A stretch of 64,000 nt of DNA from Calliopum simillimum (lineage: Eukaryota > Arthropoda > Insecta > Diptera > Lauxaniidae): NCBI GenBank assembly GCA_951812925.1, contig OX638372.1, positions 39,058,245 to 39,122,244 on the forward strand, in the 5' to 3' direction. The translations under genes and the position numbers were made by a program. Every line of letters starts with the position of its first letter. The first letter of the stretch is position 1. This document shows, piece by piece, positions 12,493-23,487 of the stretch. The notes below the pieces were generated by a model that saw only the letters and a list, made by a program, of their open reading frames with translations, was not told the DNA's origin and searched no databases.

Positions 12493-13711
12493 ACCTATGT
12501 CCCGAAATGAGGAAAATTTAACTAGGATTCCAAAAAAAAAAAAATATACAGAAAGATATCGAGCCCTAACCGCAATAGTAGCGTATGCGCCAAAAAGCAA
12601 ATTTTACAGGAGAGAGTTTTTTTCATTTTTTTTCGAACAGGCATGGCGGATTTTGTTAAAACGTTAAATGTAGTCTATATTAGACCTCATATAAATAATA
12701 GCCGCGTTTTTAAATTGATTTTGTGCATATTTCAATCATTTATGGCGCATACGACATTTTCGCAGTCACTCTTGGCGAAGATTGAATTTGAATTGAACGA
12801 TTGAAATTGCACCAACCCACAAAAACGGTCAGATTGACTGTAATATTGTTAATTTACAGTACTATTTAGTATTAAAAACTTACAAAATATCACACACACA
12901 CGTCGTTTGAACTTGGTTTTACTCCGATGTAATCCCACTCCAGGTCTTTTTTTGGAAAGTTTTTCATAGAGGTCCAAATATACAGAAATTTTTTTTTTTT
13001 TTTAAATCGGTCACCGAGCTAATCGATTTTCCGAGTCGAATTCAGGTTACCAAATGGTCTTTACATTGTTTCTGCATTAAAGAAAAAAGTTTGACAAAAA
13101 CTAACTAAAAACTGGGTGTGCAGTTAATTTTCTGTTTATTTGTAGATTCAAAAATATTGTTTTTAAAAGATTTAACTGATCGCGTTAACGAGATATTGTA
13201 TTTTTAACAACTTTTTTTTTAAATTTTTTTGTTAAAAAAAATGAACTTTCGCGTTTTTTTAGAAAATTAGCAACGGACGAAAACAAAAAAATCATTTTCA
13301 ATTTAAATTTTGATGTTGAATCCGAATCTGGTTTTAGAATTGATATATCTAAAATGGTTTGAGAGAAATCCTAGCCTAAAGACTAATTTTCCATCCATTT
13401 TGTGAAAAGTTAAAATAACATTTTTTTTATTCTTTTGAGGCTATATAGTAGAACAAGGAAATCTTAAGCCATTAAACATTAAAAAACACCTTGAAGCCCT
13501 ATTATTTTACTTCAAATCCCAGCTTAAATTATATCGATATATTTTTTCTTCTTCGAATTATTCTAACCTGAAACGGTGAAAAAAGGAAAAATCCACGTTT
13601 TTTTGATATTTCAGCTTACGATATTTCGAAGACAAAAAAAGCTATCGATATAATTCAAACTGATTTTCAAAGTAAAAGACTGGGGCTTCAAGCTTCATTT
13701 TCAAGACCAAG
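12493..13711. other. Unassigned AT-rich DNA with runs of T and A
   Basis: Homopolymer-rich sequence without genes. A short inverted pair (GTATGCGCCA near 12585, TGGCGCATAC near 12742) may be the ends of another small degenerate element, but internal support is lacking. Confidence 0.35.
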
Positions 13712-13903
13712 TTGGTCTTGGTCTTGGTCTTGGTCTTGGTCTTGGTCTTGGTCTTGGTCTTGGTCTTGGTCTTGGTCTTGGTCTTGGTCTTGGTCTTGGT
13801 CTTGGTCTTGGTCTTGGTCTTGGTCTTGGTCTTGGTCTTGGTCTTGGTCTTGGTCTTGGTCTTGGTCTTGGTCTTGGTCTTGTTCTTGGTCTTGGTCTTG
13901 GTT
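13712..13903. repeat. Hexamer microsatellite (TTGGTC)n, about 32 copies
   Basis: Perfect TTGGTC tandem repeat of about 192 bp with a single G-to-T change near 13883. Open frames cross it on both strands (Val-Leu, Asp-Gln and Lys-Thr dipeptide repeats); these follow from the 6-bp period and are not evidence of a gene. Confidence 0.97.
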
Positions 13904-14261
13904 TGTACCATGTATGCAGCTAAATTGCGATACTGAATTGTTCGAGTAAAATCTCGAAATTTCATAAATGTATATGCATTCAACCACAAGCTGTATTCGC
14001 ATAACATCAGCTGTTCTCGTTGTTTCTTTTCATCACATTCACGAAATAAGCTTTGCATGATTTAAGGCTTTTATTACATTGGGTTTTCGACACAATACTT
14101 TTATTGTACTTGATTTTATGAATGTGTTAAAACTTTTGTTGGTGAAATATTTGAAGGACTGGTGGACTGAGGCATATTATGATACATAGCTACATTGGAT
14201 TAAAATAAATAATTTCTCTAATAATCCAGATACTCTAAAACTTATCTATCTTAATTCTATA

Positions 14262-14303
14262 TAATATTTCTAATATAATTTGTCCTTTCTTTTCAGGTAA
14301 GTC
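14262..14303 (+). promoter_or_regulatory. Recursive splice site (ratchet point) 1
   Basis: A branch-point-like TTCTAAT (near 14266) and a pyrimidine tract (TTTGTCCTTTCTTTTCAG) end in a 3' splice site at 14296. It is fused directly to a perfect donor GTAAGT beginning at 14297. The juxtaposed (Y)nCAG|GTAAGT is the known form of Drosophila zero-nucleotide-exon ratchet points, which remove very long introns stepwise. The orientation implies a plus-strand host gene. Function is inferred from sequence only. Confidence 0.72.
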
Positions 14304-14356
14304 ATTCAATAACATGTACCATCACATCTTGATCATTCTTTGAAGACTTAGAGGAG
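14297..14356 (+). other. Candidate cryptic recursive-splicing exon, 60 nt
   Basis: Downstream of ratchet point 1 a second donor, GAG|GTAACT at 14357, would define a 60-nt exon. Short cryptic exons of this kind are known to help define ratchet points in flies. The donor is good but not perfect, and no transcript evidence is available. Confidence 0.4.
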
Positions 14357-15016
14357 GTAACTTTATAATTGTCCATAGCTTCGCATGAAATGAAAGAGTT
14401 AAGAACTCCAACTCAAAACATTTAATTTATTTCGAATTTTGCCATTGTTTCCCAAATGAGAATAAGTGAATTAAATACTTTCAACTGATTATAGTGCAAC
14501 ATTGTTGAGAAAGTTTCGTAGAAGTTATACGAGATTCCACATGCACAAGATACGGTTATTTACGGATAGGAATAAAGCAATAGTTCATTCTATAAATTGT
14601 AAAGGTTGCCAGAGCAGCATTTATTTCTGATATTTCAATATGTTGCAAATGAATTGAATCGTTGGCTTTGCAAGTGGGTGTGTACACGTGTGTAATTGTG
14701 TGTGTGTGCGAGTGAGTGCATTCAATCGCATTTCAATTTGTTCCGTTTGCTTGCATTGCTAAACATGCAAATCGCCGGGTTCAAAACATTTAGCAGCTCA
14801 ACTTCCGGTGTCGGGCAGAAGCATTAACAACAAAAACAACAATAAAAAAATCACTAAAAATTGGCACAATTCGCCCTCGCACAATATTGCGAGTATTCAC
14901 TACTACGTAGTATGTTCCCTCATCTTATTTAATTTACAATTACTCGGAAAAGAACGCCAACAAAAACATAAAAATGTTTGAATACAAATGAAAACTCTTG
15001 CACAGTGGTAGAATTA
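14304..15016. other. Intronic-type DNA with GT-rich patch
   Basis: Beyond the candidate cryptic exon I see no gene. A GT-rich microsatellite patch lies at about 14686-14720. The segment is otherwise low in recognisable repeats. Confidence 0.4.
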
Positions 15017-15164
15017 AGTGAAATATTAAATAAAATAAGGGATTTGCACAAACAAGTTGAATGAATGCAAAACTTGCATCTCCGATAGGGAGTGAAATAT
15101 TAAATAAAATAAGGGATTTGCACAAACAAGTTGAATGAATGCAAAACTTGCATCTCCGATAGGG
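15017..15164. repeat. Perfect 74-bp tandem duplication
   Basis: The segment 15017-15090 is repeated without visible change at 15091-15164. The identity implies a recent duplication, or an assembly artefact. Frames crossing it show a duplicated peptide only because of the repeat. Confidence 0.95.
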
Positions 15165-15545
15165 AGCATGTTTATAGGAAATTTTGTGGGACTCGTAATA
15201 AACATATCCTAAGCTATCGATTCCCAAATAAATTTCCTCTACACCGAGTTTTTCCACTTTGTCGTGATCAGCTCTCTGTTTATTGGGGCTTGGAGCACGC
15301 TTTTTATTTTTTTTTTAATTATTTTTATTTAAAAGTTAATTTTATTATAATTATTTCGCAACCATCAAAATCGTGGTGTCGTATACAGTTTTCACGTTAT
15401 TAATTTTTTAACTTTAATGTTGTGTTTATCGTGAGTCGTTGGTGCACGTGCGCTTCCATATAGGGTTGCCACCGTTCGGACGTTATCTTTTTTTCAGTGA
15501 CTTCTAGTGAAATTTTTCCTAGAACATTTTTAAAATGATTTTTAA

Positions 15546-15609
15546 CCCATTATAACCAAGTTTTTGGGAAAAGGGGTCAAAAAAATCCATAAAAATGGGA
15601 TATAATGGG
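15546..15609. mobile_element. 64-bp miniature TTAA element
   Basis: A tiny element with near-palindromic ends (CCCATTATAACC ... GGGATATAATGGG) is flanked by TTAA on both sides (15542-15545 and 15610-15613). TTAA target duplication with CCC...GGG ends is typical of piggyBac-type elements. A second, diverged copy in opposite orientation is at 29943-30005, which supports a dispersed family. Confidence 0.7.
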
Positions 15610-16204
15610 TTAAGATGTTCTAGAAAATTGTTTCTTGCTTGGTTTTATGTTAATTTGCATGAAAAACTTAACTCTGACTGATTTTTCTCATCACTACTTT
15701 TAGAGCATTAGTGCAGAGTTCACAGTCATATGGGGAACTTGTTTTAGTCGCATTCATTAGCTGGTTTCCTTAGATAGGGGTTGGCCCGCCGATAGAACTG
15801 CTTTTCTGTATTTTTGCTGATTGTGATGTTTTAATGCCACTGTGCGTGACGCTGTAGTTTAAATTTTATCGGTGCATTTTCATAGCTATAATATCTAGAT
15901 ATGTTTGTGTGTAGCTATGTGAGCACTTGTATATCTGAGAGCGCGCATAAATGTATCTGAATAAGAAACAAAAACAAAAAAAATGCGAATTTCAATCTGC
16001 TACAAACAAACAACGCAGAGACAACAACAATAACATTGAAAACAATTCTTTTTAATTCGCGATGCGATGCCACTGTTCCAACATTCTGTGCTCCTGTTCC
16101 AATTCGATGTTGTTGTATTCGTCAGCTTCTTTAAACGGCGTGTGTGTGTGTAAAAAGTGATAAAAGTGTATGCGAGAATACGTGTGTGTTTGTATGTATG
16201 CATA

Positions 16205-16470
16205 CCCAAGAGGAAAAATTTCAAGCGTTGCTGAAGCAAGCACTTTAAAAGCGCTTGCACTTACACAATGATTTCATGTAAGGCTGCTGTAAGAAACACA
16301 TGGGTTGGAACCCAGCGCGGGTGACTTTTATTTTTTATTTTTTTTGTTTTTTTTTTTATTAAAATATATTTTTTATACATTTTTGTATTTCACTTTTCTA
16401 TTTTGCTTTCTCTTATATATTTATTTTTGTTTAATTGACTTGAAACTGATCACTCAATGATTCTATGTAA
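16205..16470 (+). repeat. tRNA-like dispersed repeat, family 2, copy 1
   Basis: The unit contains GGGTTGGAACCCAGCGCGGGTGAC, given here in two parts: GGGTTGGAACCC then AGCGCGGGTGAC (about 16301-16325). This is close to a tRNA T-arm/B box (GGTTCGANNCC). A T-rich body follows, then CACTTTTCTATTTTGC, then TTTAATTGACTTGAAACTGA. The same order occurs on the minus strand at 34790-35840. Here the body is uninterrupted at TTAA 16431-16434, so this copy gives the empty site for the insertion in the other copy. GTAAGG words at 16276 and 16468 mark a periodic unit. Confidence 0.6.
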
Positions 16471-16655
16471 GGCATGTAGGAAGCAAATTCTGTTTGGACA
16501 GCATTTGCTTAATATACGAATTTAATACCTCTTTATATCATCGGGCATTGGTGTAGCGGTCTAACGAGTTGGTAAATGTAAGGCAAGTAATATGTTTCTA
16601 TCTATCACACTGTCGGTCCGCGCTTCAAATCCTGGTGCTGACAGTTTTTTTTTTT
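16471..16655 (+). repeat. tRNA-like composite repeat, family 1, partial copy
   Basis: This shares with the copies at 38.5, 41.4 and 58.6 kb the order TTYGGACAGCATTTGCTTAATATAC, written here as TTTGGACAGC then ATTTGCTTAATATAC. Next come TTAATACCTCTTTAT, an A-box-like TTGGTGTAGCGG (16549-16560), TTTCTATC...CACAC, and the B-box-like GCTTCAAATCC (16622-16632). It ends in an oligo-T run near 16645. The left end and the 3' body of family 1 are absent. It directly abuts the family 2 copy, so the two families are joined here. Confidence 0.6.
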
Positions 16656-17785
16656 TTTTTTTCATTTTATTGAAAGAACGCTTACCGCCGCATTACAAAT
16701 AAGCGCTTCAAAAGGCCTTTTTTGTAAGGCTGCCGTAAGCGCCTACAACATAGAACATGCAATGTTAAAAAGAAAGAATAGTTCTTACAGAGCGGAAGCG
16801 CTTATTGGTGAAAAAGATGCACTTCACAAGGCTTTTTGAATCACTTCTTTTCCCCTTGGGAATGCAAAAGATACACAACACGCTTGTGTTCATTCTATTT
16901 GCCAAATACAAAAGGCACAAAAACAACAACAACAACAGAAACAAAAAACAAAAACAAATTTTGTAGATACAAAACAAAAACAAAAATTGAATTAAAATAC
17001 AGAGAGGAAAAAAACAACAAAAAAAAAACCTCTCTGTCTGAAACGGGCGCGCGTTTCATTCATGCAACAGGTTCATCATCAAAGTTGGAGATACACAGCA
17101 ACAACAACAGCAGCTTCAGATTCTGATATAACACACAGATACTATACTTTTACCCACATATTCAAAAGCATCGGTCGTAGGTACTCGTATATGGGGGTAG
17201 GTTAGGTAACTTTGCTGCTGTTGTTGTCGCCGCCGCCGCCACCGCTTACCATTATTAAAATGTCATCTCCGTTTTGACATGGGTTGCTTACGACTAAGAT
17301 GCTGCTTTTCTTTAGTTTGAGATTTTTATCTTTTATCTTTTTTTCATTTTCTATAGATAGATTTTTTTACCTGTTGATATTTTAATTAGAATAATTAATT
17401 TTGTTTCTGTTTTTCCATTGAATTCAGTTTGATAAAGAAAAAATAATAACTTGTAATATCGGCAAATACTGCATGTCCGACGTTTCATTAAGACGATTGT
17501 TTTAAGATATGTCCATAAGATATAGTTGTCGAAAAGCTATATTTTCGTACAACAAACTCGAGTTGAAATATTTTCAACTTACAAAAAATTTTGTGCTCGG
17601 ATGTTCCACAAAACTGTAGTCGTTTTGAGATAAACGTCAAACTAAGTGGTGTTCTGTGAATCAGCAGTCACCTCCGGAATAGAAGTTTTCGATACTTGAG
17701 ACTTTAACAAATTTTGAAAAAAAAAAACCTTATCTCAAAGGCCACAGTGTACAGTTTTATTTATACAATAAGAAAAAAAAAAAAA
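16656..17785. other. Unassigned DNA with CAA-rich and GCC-rich patches
   Basis: AAGCGCTT words at 16700 mirror one near 16249 and may be ends of the composite repeat. CAA/ACAAAAA-rich sequence lies at 16920-16990. A CAACAACAACAGCAGC patch is at 17098-17113 and (GCC)n at 17228-17243. The 17040-17290 segment is less repetitive and could hold regulatory DNA, but nothing specific is recognisable. Confidence 0.35.
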
Positions 17786-18128
17786 TAGTACACTTTATTT
17801 CTCATAAATTTTGCCAAAATTTCAAGTCAGAATAGTGAAAACTCTCCACTGAAGTAAAGTTTACCTTATTGTTTTAGTCAATTCAGAATTTTCGAATCTA
17901 GTAATTTTTTTGAAAAAATTTAAGTGATATTTACCTTACTGTAAAGTTCAAAAAATAAAAAAACCAATTGACCGCACTAGGGTTTGAACCATAGTCCGTT
18001 CGTGTGATAGGTATAAGCTTATCCTCTGTGCTACTGGCGCATATGGCAAAGAGGTTTAAAATTTGTTTATAAACCAAATGTCCGTCTATTTTTACTAGAA
18101 TCTTAAAGTTAGAATGGCTTTATATTCT
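17786..18128 (-). mobile_element. tRNA-like composite repeat, family 1, complete copy on minus strand
   Basis: Read on the minus strand the order is: TTCTAGTAAAAATAGACGGACA, written as TTCTAGTAAAAATA then GACGGACA; an A box GTAGCACAGAGG (18034-18023); and CACACGAACGGACTAT. The B box GGTTCAAACCC (17990-17980) follows, then TAGTGCGGTCA, a T run, CAGTAAGGTAAATATCACTT, and a 3' end GAGAAATAAAGTGTACTATT plus oligo-T. The spacing between A and B boxes is about the canonical tRNA distance, making this the most tRNA-like copy. About 100 bp of conserved repeat lies upstream of the A box, so the RNA polymerase III-like module is internal, unlike an ordinary SINE. Confidence 0.72.
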
Positions 18129-19521
18129 TATGATATTTACCTAATAGTCAGGGAGCCGGCAATACTAAAAGTGCCGTCGTCGCGGATTCTGAAATTTTTA
18201 ATGAGAGAAGAGAATTTCCAAAAATACGATTAAGAAAAGCTTGGTCGGCGTGGTTTTAATTGGGCCAAAATATTTTTAAATGATTTTTGAATTATTAAAT
18301 TTTCGGAATGTTTTCCTGTCATCGCGGATTTTGATCAATCTTATGTTAATCGATGCTAAATTTCATAACTATTCAGAAAAAATCCTTCCGACCAAATTTT
18401 ATTGGCCGAAAATGACCGGCAGACCTATTTTAATGGTGGGTACAATTTCTTTGTTATTACGGAAATTTGTTATTTTTTTTTTTTTTTAATTTTAGTTAAC
18501 AAACTTCTGTATAAACAAAATATGTAGTACTAGAGATATGGTTCATTCAAGATGGAAAATAAAGAGTTTTTTTTTTAATTTTCCACATTGAATGGACAAA
18601 ATCTCCAAAACTAAAGAAATTGCGGAGAACCAAATTGCAGATTCGGATTAAGTGACGTAAAATCCATATAAAATATTGAACAATTCAAACTTTCAACCAA
18701 ATAATTTTTTTTCATTTTTAGGAGCATTCTTCAGTTTTCAAAATGGTTTCGGATTCATCAAGTGCTATCCGATATTTACTTACTCCACAACGAAACTTTT
18801 TTATATACCTCGAACGAAATTCCGTGCTAATGATCACACAAAACAGCCCCTAAATGTATATTTTTGAAACCCGCGCAGTCATACCATCATTTTATTTTTA
18901 AACATCGACGAAGCGAACGGACGATTTCAACTTTGCTTTGCCAGACAACCCCTCCATTTGCAGCGTTTCTGATGTTTATCTGCTGCGAGCTCGGCAGCAA
19001 TGTCATCCCTCTTGGTTCGAGTTCTCAAGAGTGAATCTCCTCTTCTGAGCATTTTGTTTAGATTTGCGCTGCTTGTTGCTCAAGCGGCGTTTGACAACAA
19101 AAACAAAAATCCATCTTCAGATAAAAAATGTTGAATTAAAAATAATAAAAAAAGGGAAATTCAAATAAAATATAAACACCACAAACGCAGGCGGATAAAA
19201 CATAGACCAAACCAAAATAATCAAAGAAATATAAAATAAATAAAAAACAAAATAAAAACCAAAACAACAACAGATGCAATAATTTCCGGTTCTGTTACTG
19301 CTGGTGCTCTCAGATGTTCAGTTTGATAGGCCAGTTTAGTAAAATAACCAAGGCTGCCGATTTTAGGTTTAAATTTACAAAAAACAATGAAAAAAAATCA
19401 AATACAAATTCATATTTTTGCAAGCTAAATTTTTAATTCTTTAAAAATAATTTTTCTCCGATGTATAGTTTTTTGAGTTAACTCAGATTCAAAAAGGTTT
19501 TTAAATACTTTTAGTATGATT
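18129..19521. other. Unassigned DNA
   Basis: No supported gene. The segment 18900-19130 is GC-richer and non-repetitive, with CTGCTGCGAGCTCGGCAGCA near 18980, and may be regulatory or untranslated exon DNA; no motif decides this. Frames at 18280-18489 and 18676-18867 show no known domain. Confidence 0.35.
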
Positions 19522-19680
19522 CAGTGGCGGATCCAGGATTCGACTATGGGGGGACTAAAGTCGGATTATAGAACGATTTTGAAATCTAATTGATCATTTT
19601 CCCTTTTATATCCAGTCACAACTTATAGCTTATGGAGGGAGGCTTTAGCCCCATTAGCCCACCTCCTGGATCCGCCACTG
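19522..19680. mobile_element. hAT-type MITE, 159 bp
   Basis: Terminal inverted repeats CAGTGGCGGATCCAGGA and TCCTGGATCCGCCACTG bound the element. The 8-bp target duplication GTATGATT is perfect (19514-19521 and 19681-19688). An 8-bp duplication and CAGTGG termini are diagnostic of the hAT superfamily. There is no coding capacity. Confidence 0.95.
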
Positions 19681-20338
19681 GTATGATTTGTTTGGCCGAA
19701 TTGACTCATTCTCCAGATATTTTCATCTAGATATCATAGCAAAAATAGCGGTTTTGAGGCATATACATATATGTACATTACTCACACTGCTCATTTTGAA
19801 AAAAAAAAAAGAAGAAGATGTATTCAACAGAAAAAAGCTTACAAATTTTGTGCGTCCTTTTGTTTTCGCCTGCTGGCACATCTTATAACGCAGCTAAAAC
19901 TTTAAAATAAAAAAATTACCAATTCGACAATTTGTGGTAAGAAGAAATTATTATTCAAATGAAATCACTTCAGCACTTCACTTCATTTTATGGCTTCAAA
20001 CAAATTATGAGGAATCGAACGGAAATAAATGTTTTCCCCATTAACTTTCATGCAAACACCAATGAATTAGTCATGAATATACCTAAGGAAGTCTTTATTT
20101 CACAGATTCATTTCAATCATTTTGCGCGCAGCATCGATGTTTTTGGGAAAAACAAGTGTATTTTTTTGGAATACAACGCTAAAAAAAGCTCGACCACAAT
20201 GCAATAACTCGTGGCTATTGTAAACAGTCCGTGTATTTCCACTGAAAACCAAAGAATTAAACCATCAAATCTCTGAAACCATTTAACGTACACCGATGAT
20301 ACCTATCGCAGGAAATTGGACGAAAAAAGAGCTGCTGT

Positions 20339-20478
20339 GCGAAAAAATTCCAAGTGGATATTTTTCACCGAAATTGTCTTTATTTATGCATGAAACGAAT
20401 AGACTTTTCACACTTTGCTTATCGTGCACATAAATAAAGACAGTTCCGGTGAAAAATATCCACTTGGAATTTTTTCGC
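20339..20478. repeat. Hairpin with 52-54-bp arms
   Basis: Left arm 20339-20390 and right arm 20425-20478 are nearly perfect inverted copies (CCAAGTGGATATTTTTCACC and its complement), with a 34-bp loop. No target duplication was identified. Confidence 0.85.
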
Positions 20479-20554
20479 AGAAAAATTCAAATTTTCCTGG
20501 GCTATGAGATTTGGTACATATGTAAAAAGCACTAAAGTAGTGTATATGTTTGAG

Positions 20555-20645
20555 AGGAAATAGATAGAAAATGGAAAGGACAAAAAGAGATGGATAGATT
20601 TTTGACTACGCAATTGTGCTATAGAATGCCGACTATTGCACTAAA
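20555..20645. mobile_element. Truncated hAT MITE related to the 62.6-kb copy
   Basis: The sequence GATAGATTTTTGACTACGCA followed by ATTGTGCTATAGAATGCCGA closely matches the right part of the hAT MITE at 62554-62678. The left terminus is not recognisable here, so this is a truncated or diverged copy. Confidence 0.6.
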
Positions 20646-20974
20646 GTAAATAATGTGCACTGGGTAAAATGGCGGTACCATGCCCCCACAAAAAACACTT
20701 CATCATATCTCTGAAAATATTTAACGCACATAAATGAGATTTGTTAAATGTGTATAGAAAGAGCGCCGAGAAAAATTGCCCAAAATCAACCTTAGCACCA
20801 ATTATAGAGCCAATTAAAAGCTATAAGTTAAATAAAAATCCGTTTTATTTTGATTTATTTTTTTATTTTAAATGTGTTCGATGGTCACGTGCTATACGAT
20901 AGAAATGCCCATATGTATTTTCAAAACAATTAACAAATTTTGGAAAGTAAATAGATAATATTTCTTAAAACTTT

Positions 20975-21126
20975 ACAAAAAGTTTACCACATTATGTGAA
21001 ATTGATGGCGTTATGTTTAAAAAATAGTATCGGGCAATAAAACCGATTATTACGGCCTATAATGTGAATGATATTACTTTTGCCCCGAAATGGACTTAGG
21101 TCACTTTCAAAATAAATGGCTCATAT
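20975..21126. mobile_element. Partial copy of the 23.5-kb TIR element
   Basis: AAAAGTTTACCACATTATGT through GCCCCGAAATGGACTTAGGT parallels the right two thirds of the element at 23488-23744 with moderate divergence. The left terminus is missing. The pair shows that this is a dispersed family. Confidence 0.7.
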
Positions 21127-21192
21127 CTCAAAACTTCAAAAAGTTACTCAGCACTTTTCACTTGTTTAAGGACTATATCAGGCCTGTTCCGA

Positions 21193-21501
21193 AATCCGTG
21201 TGATTTCAATTACTTTTCATTTAGGAGGCTTTTTGATGAAAACGGTGAGTCGAACGATAAAAAGTATTAGAATCTCTTTTGTGGAGAATTACAGGTTCTA
21301 CAAATATTATTGATTTGCATTAACGAAAAAGTATTCGTTTAGAGATGTTCTTAAAAAATCGCAAAAAGTCGAATAATTCAATTTTATTGAATATTTCCTA
21401 AACGATTATATTTTCGTAAATACAAACCAATATTATTTGTAACACTCACCGTTTTCATCTAAAAGTCTCCTAAATGAAAAGTAATTGAAACCACACGGAT
21501 T
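21193..21501. mobile_element. MITE with long TIRs, 309 bp
   Basis: The left end AATCCGTGTGATTTCAATTA and the inverted right end AATCCGTGTGGTTTCAATTA continue to match for about 60 bp (through GATGAAAACGGTGAGT) and more weakly beyond, so most of the element folds back on itself. No clear target duplication is visible, and the superfamily is undetermined. It abuts a LINE fragment on its right. Confidence 0.8.
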
Positions 21502-21714
21502 GTGGAAATTATGGAAATCTTTCCAACATGGGAATTTTGTAGATTCTGCAATGAAGAAGAAATTACAGAAGAATATATTCTCTATTACCGTGACAGAATA
21601 TCAAGACACAGACTTTGTTACTTTTTCGTCGCGTACCTCTCCACTTCTGAGCTGGGTGACTTACCCTCAAAAGACTTACTGGCATTCATGAATGCCATTC
21701 TATCTAATTAAGTC
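21502..21714 (+). pseudogene. 3' fragment of a LINE-type reverse transcriptase ORF
   Basis: The frame reads IFPTWEFCRFCNEEEITEEY near the start and ends LSTSELGDLPSKDLLAFMNA...*. A CRFC-x-EEE-E..(E/Y) zinc-finger-like motif followed by a stretch ending in LSEL.DLP.KDLL.F is the usual C-terminus of ORF2 in Jockey/I/R1-like non-LTR retrotransposons of flies. Only about 70 codons remain; the reverse transcriptase core is absent. It is a dead 5'-truncated fragment. Confidence 0.65.
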
Positions 21715-23487
21715 TTATCAGGGTTAGCACAATAGGTTACGGTAATATTTGGTGACTAGATCCCAAACTTTTTCTAATTCTAATTGTAATGCCTGGCATT
21801 GAGAGCTTAAGCATTGCTTATTGGACTGCATATTATATTTACTTGAGAGGATTTATAAAGCAAATCTCATTTATCTGCGTTAAATAGTTCCAAGGATATG
21901 AGTTTTGTTTTTGGAGGCGTGGAACTGCCCATTATTCCAGCGCATTTTATGCATACTATCCATCTACGTCAAATAGTGTCAGAGATATAATGAATTCTGT
22001 TATTGAGGGACATACCGCTACCTAAAGAAAACCGCAGAAGAGCTCAAATTTAATCTATGATGATTTTTTTCTATCAGCATGGTATCCCTGGAAGAACAGA
22101 TCAAAGAAGCAACAGCAGCGACGACAACAGCAGTCGATGAGTTACTACAAAACGTTTGTCATCGACAGCATTGTTGTTATCACTGTCTCTGCTTTTGACG
22201 TTTCTTTTGGTTTTTGTTTTTGTTTTCTGTGTTTTTGTTTTTGTTCACTTTGCTTTTTTATTTTAATGCAGAATTGTTTTTATTCAAAAATTTTATGTTG
22301 AAAATTGCTCTGCGCTCAATGCAGTGCATTCGAATGTCGAATTTATAGCATGCGTGATGCATCTGATTCTCTCTCTCTTGTTCTGCTCATTTCAAATGCA
22401 GTTTACAGTCGCTGCTGCATAATTATGGCGAAGTCTTTTTTAATGAAAATTTTTTCATATTAAATAATACAAACTAAAACACGTAAATAAATAAATTCGA
22501 TTTACATATTCTCTTTTGTTTCATTACATTCTCTTAAAATATTCTCTAAAATGATTGCAGAATCTCTTTGTTTATTGTTTGTTAAAATTCATTCATAAAT
22601 GTATGAGTTGTTACTTGATCATTGTTGTTGATTGAAAAATGACTATGTATTTAATGTTGACCGTATCCAAGTTTTTTTCCGAATTTATCTGAAAAAATCT
22701 CCGAATAAGTTCAATTAATATTTTTTATTTATATGTTTATTGATTTTACGGTATGTAGATACTTTGTTTTGAATATGCCAACATTTTAATGTCTGTGCTG
22801 TCGGAAAAACAAAAATTGCTTCGTTGCCTTACAATTTATTCGCTTAAACAGGAAATTATCGATTGAATTATTATTTTTTTTTAATAATTTCGTAAAAAAT
22901 AGATTGGGTTTAGTATGATGATAGGATGTTTACACAGGTGCAAGGTATGCGAATTTTTTAATTATTTAACCTTTTCGAAAAATAATTATTTAAAATAAAC
23001 ACAAATCATTATTTATAATTAATACTGATGAAATTAAATTTAAAAATCAAGTTCAACGTTTGTCTGGGAAAGTGTCTCTGAAATCATCATCTAGATTGCG
23101 TGTGAAGAAAATGATTCATACAATTATACAATTAAAAAGCGATAAACTCAAATGTAGAAGAGAAAATTAAAGTGTTGATACTTACTAGCCACCATGTGCT
23201 TATTCTGAGAATTCGGTCCCAATGGCCCATGTACGCTTAGAATTGTTCACTCCCATTTTTAAAGAAATTTTAAACTTTATCTTTATTAACTTATGCAATT
23301 TTAGAAAATTATTTTAAATTTAAACCACCGTTTTATCATTAGTGTACGGCTTATTATAAATATAATTTGTCTCTATTTACAATTTTTACGTTTTTAGAAT
23401 GGCTTTAAGTGGATTCACATAACCAACGTGTTTTGATTTTTACATCAGCCAAATTATATTTTTCTTACTAGCTTTGGAACACAAATA
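21715..23487. other. Unassigned DNA, partly inverted relative to 20.65 kb
   Basis: The stretch 21845-21950 resembles the reverse complement of 20650-20760 (CAAATCTCATTTAT..GCGTTAAATA), suggesting two diverged copies of an older repeat in opposite orientation around the MITE and LINE scrap. At 22080-22330 the DNA is CAG/GTTTTT-rich and less repeated. No gene is supported. Confidence 0.4.

Noticed and set aside
13642..14058. Frames encoding KT, DQ or VL dipeptide repeats
   Set aside because: They are produced by the TTGGTC hexamer array in all frames and both strands.
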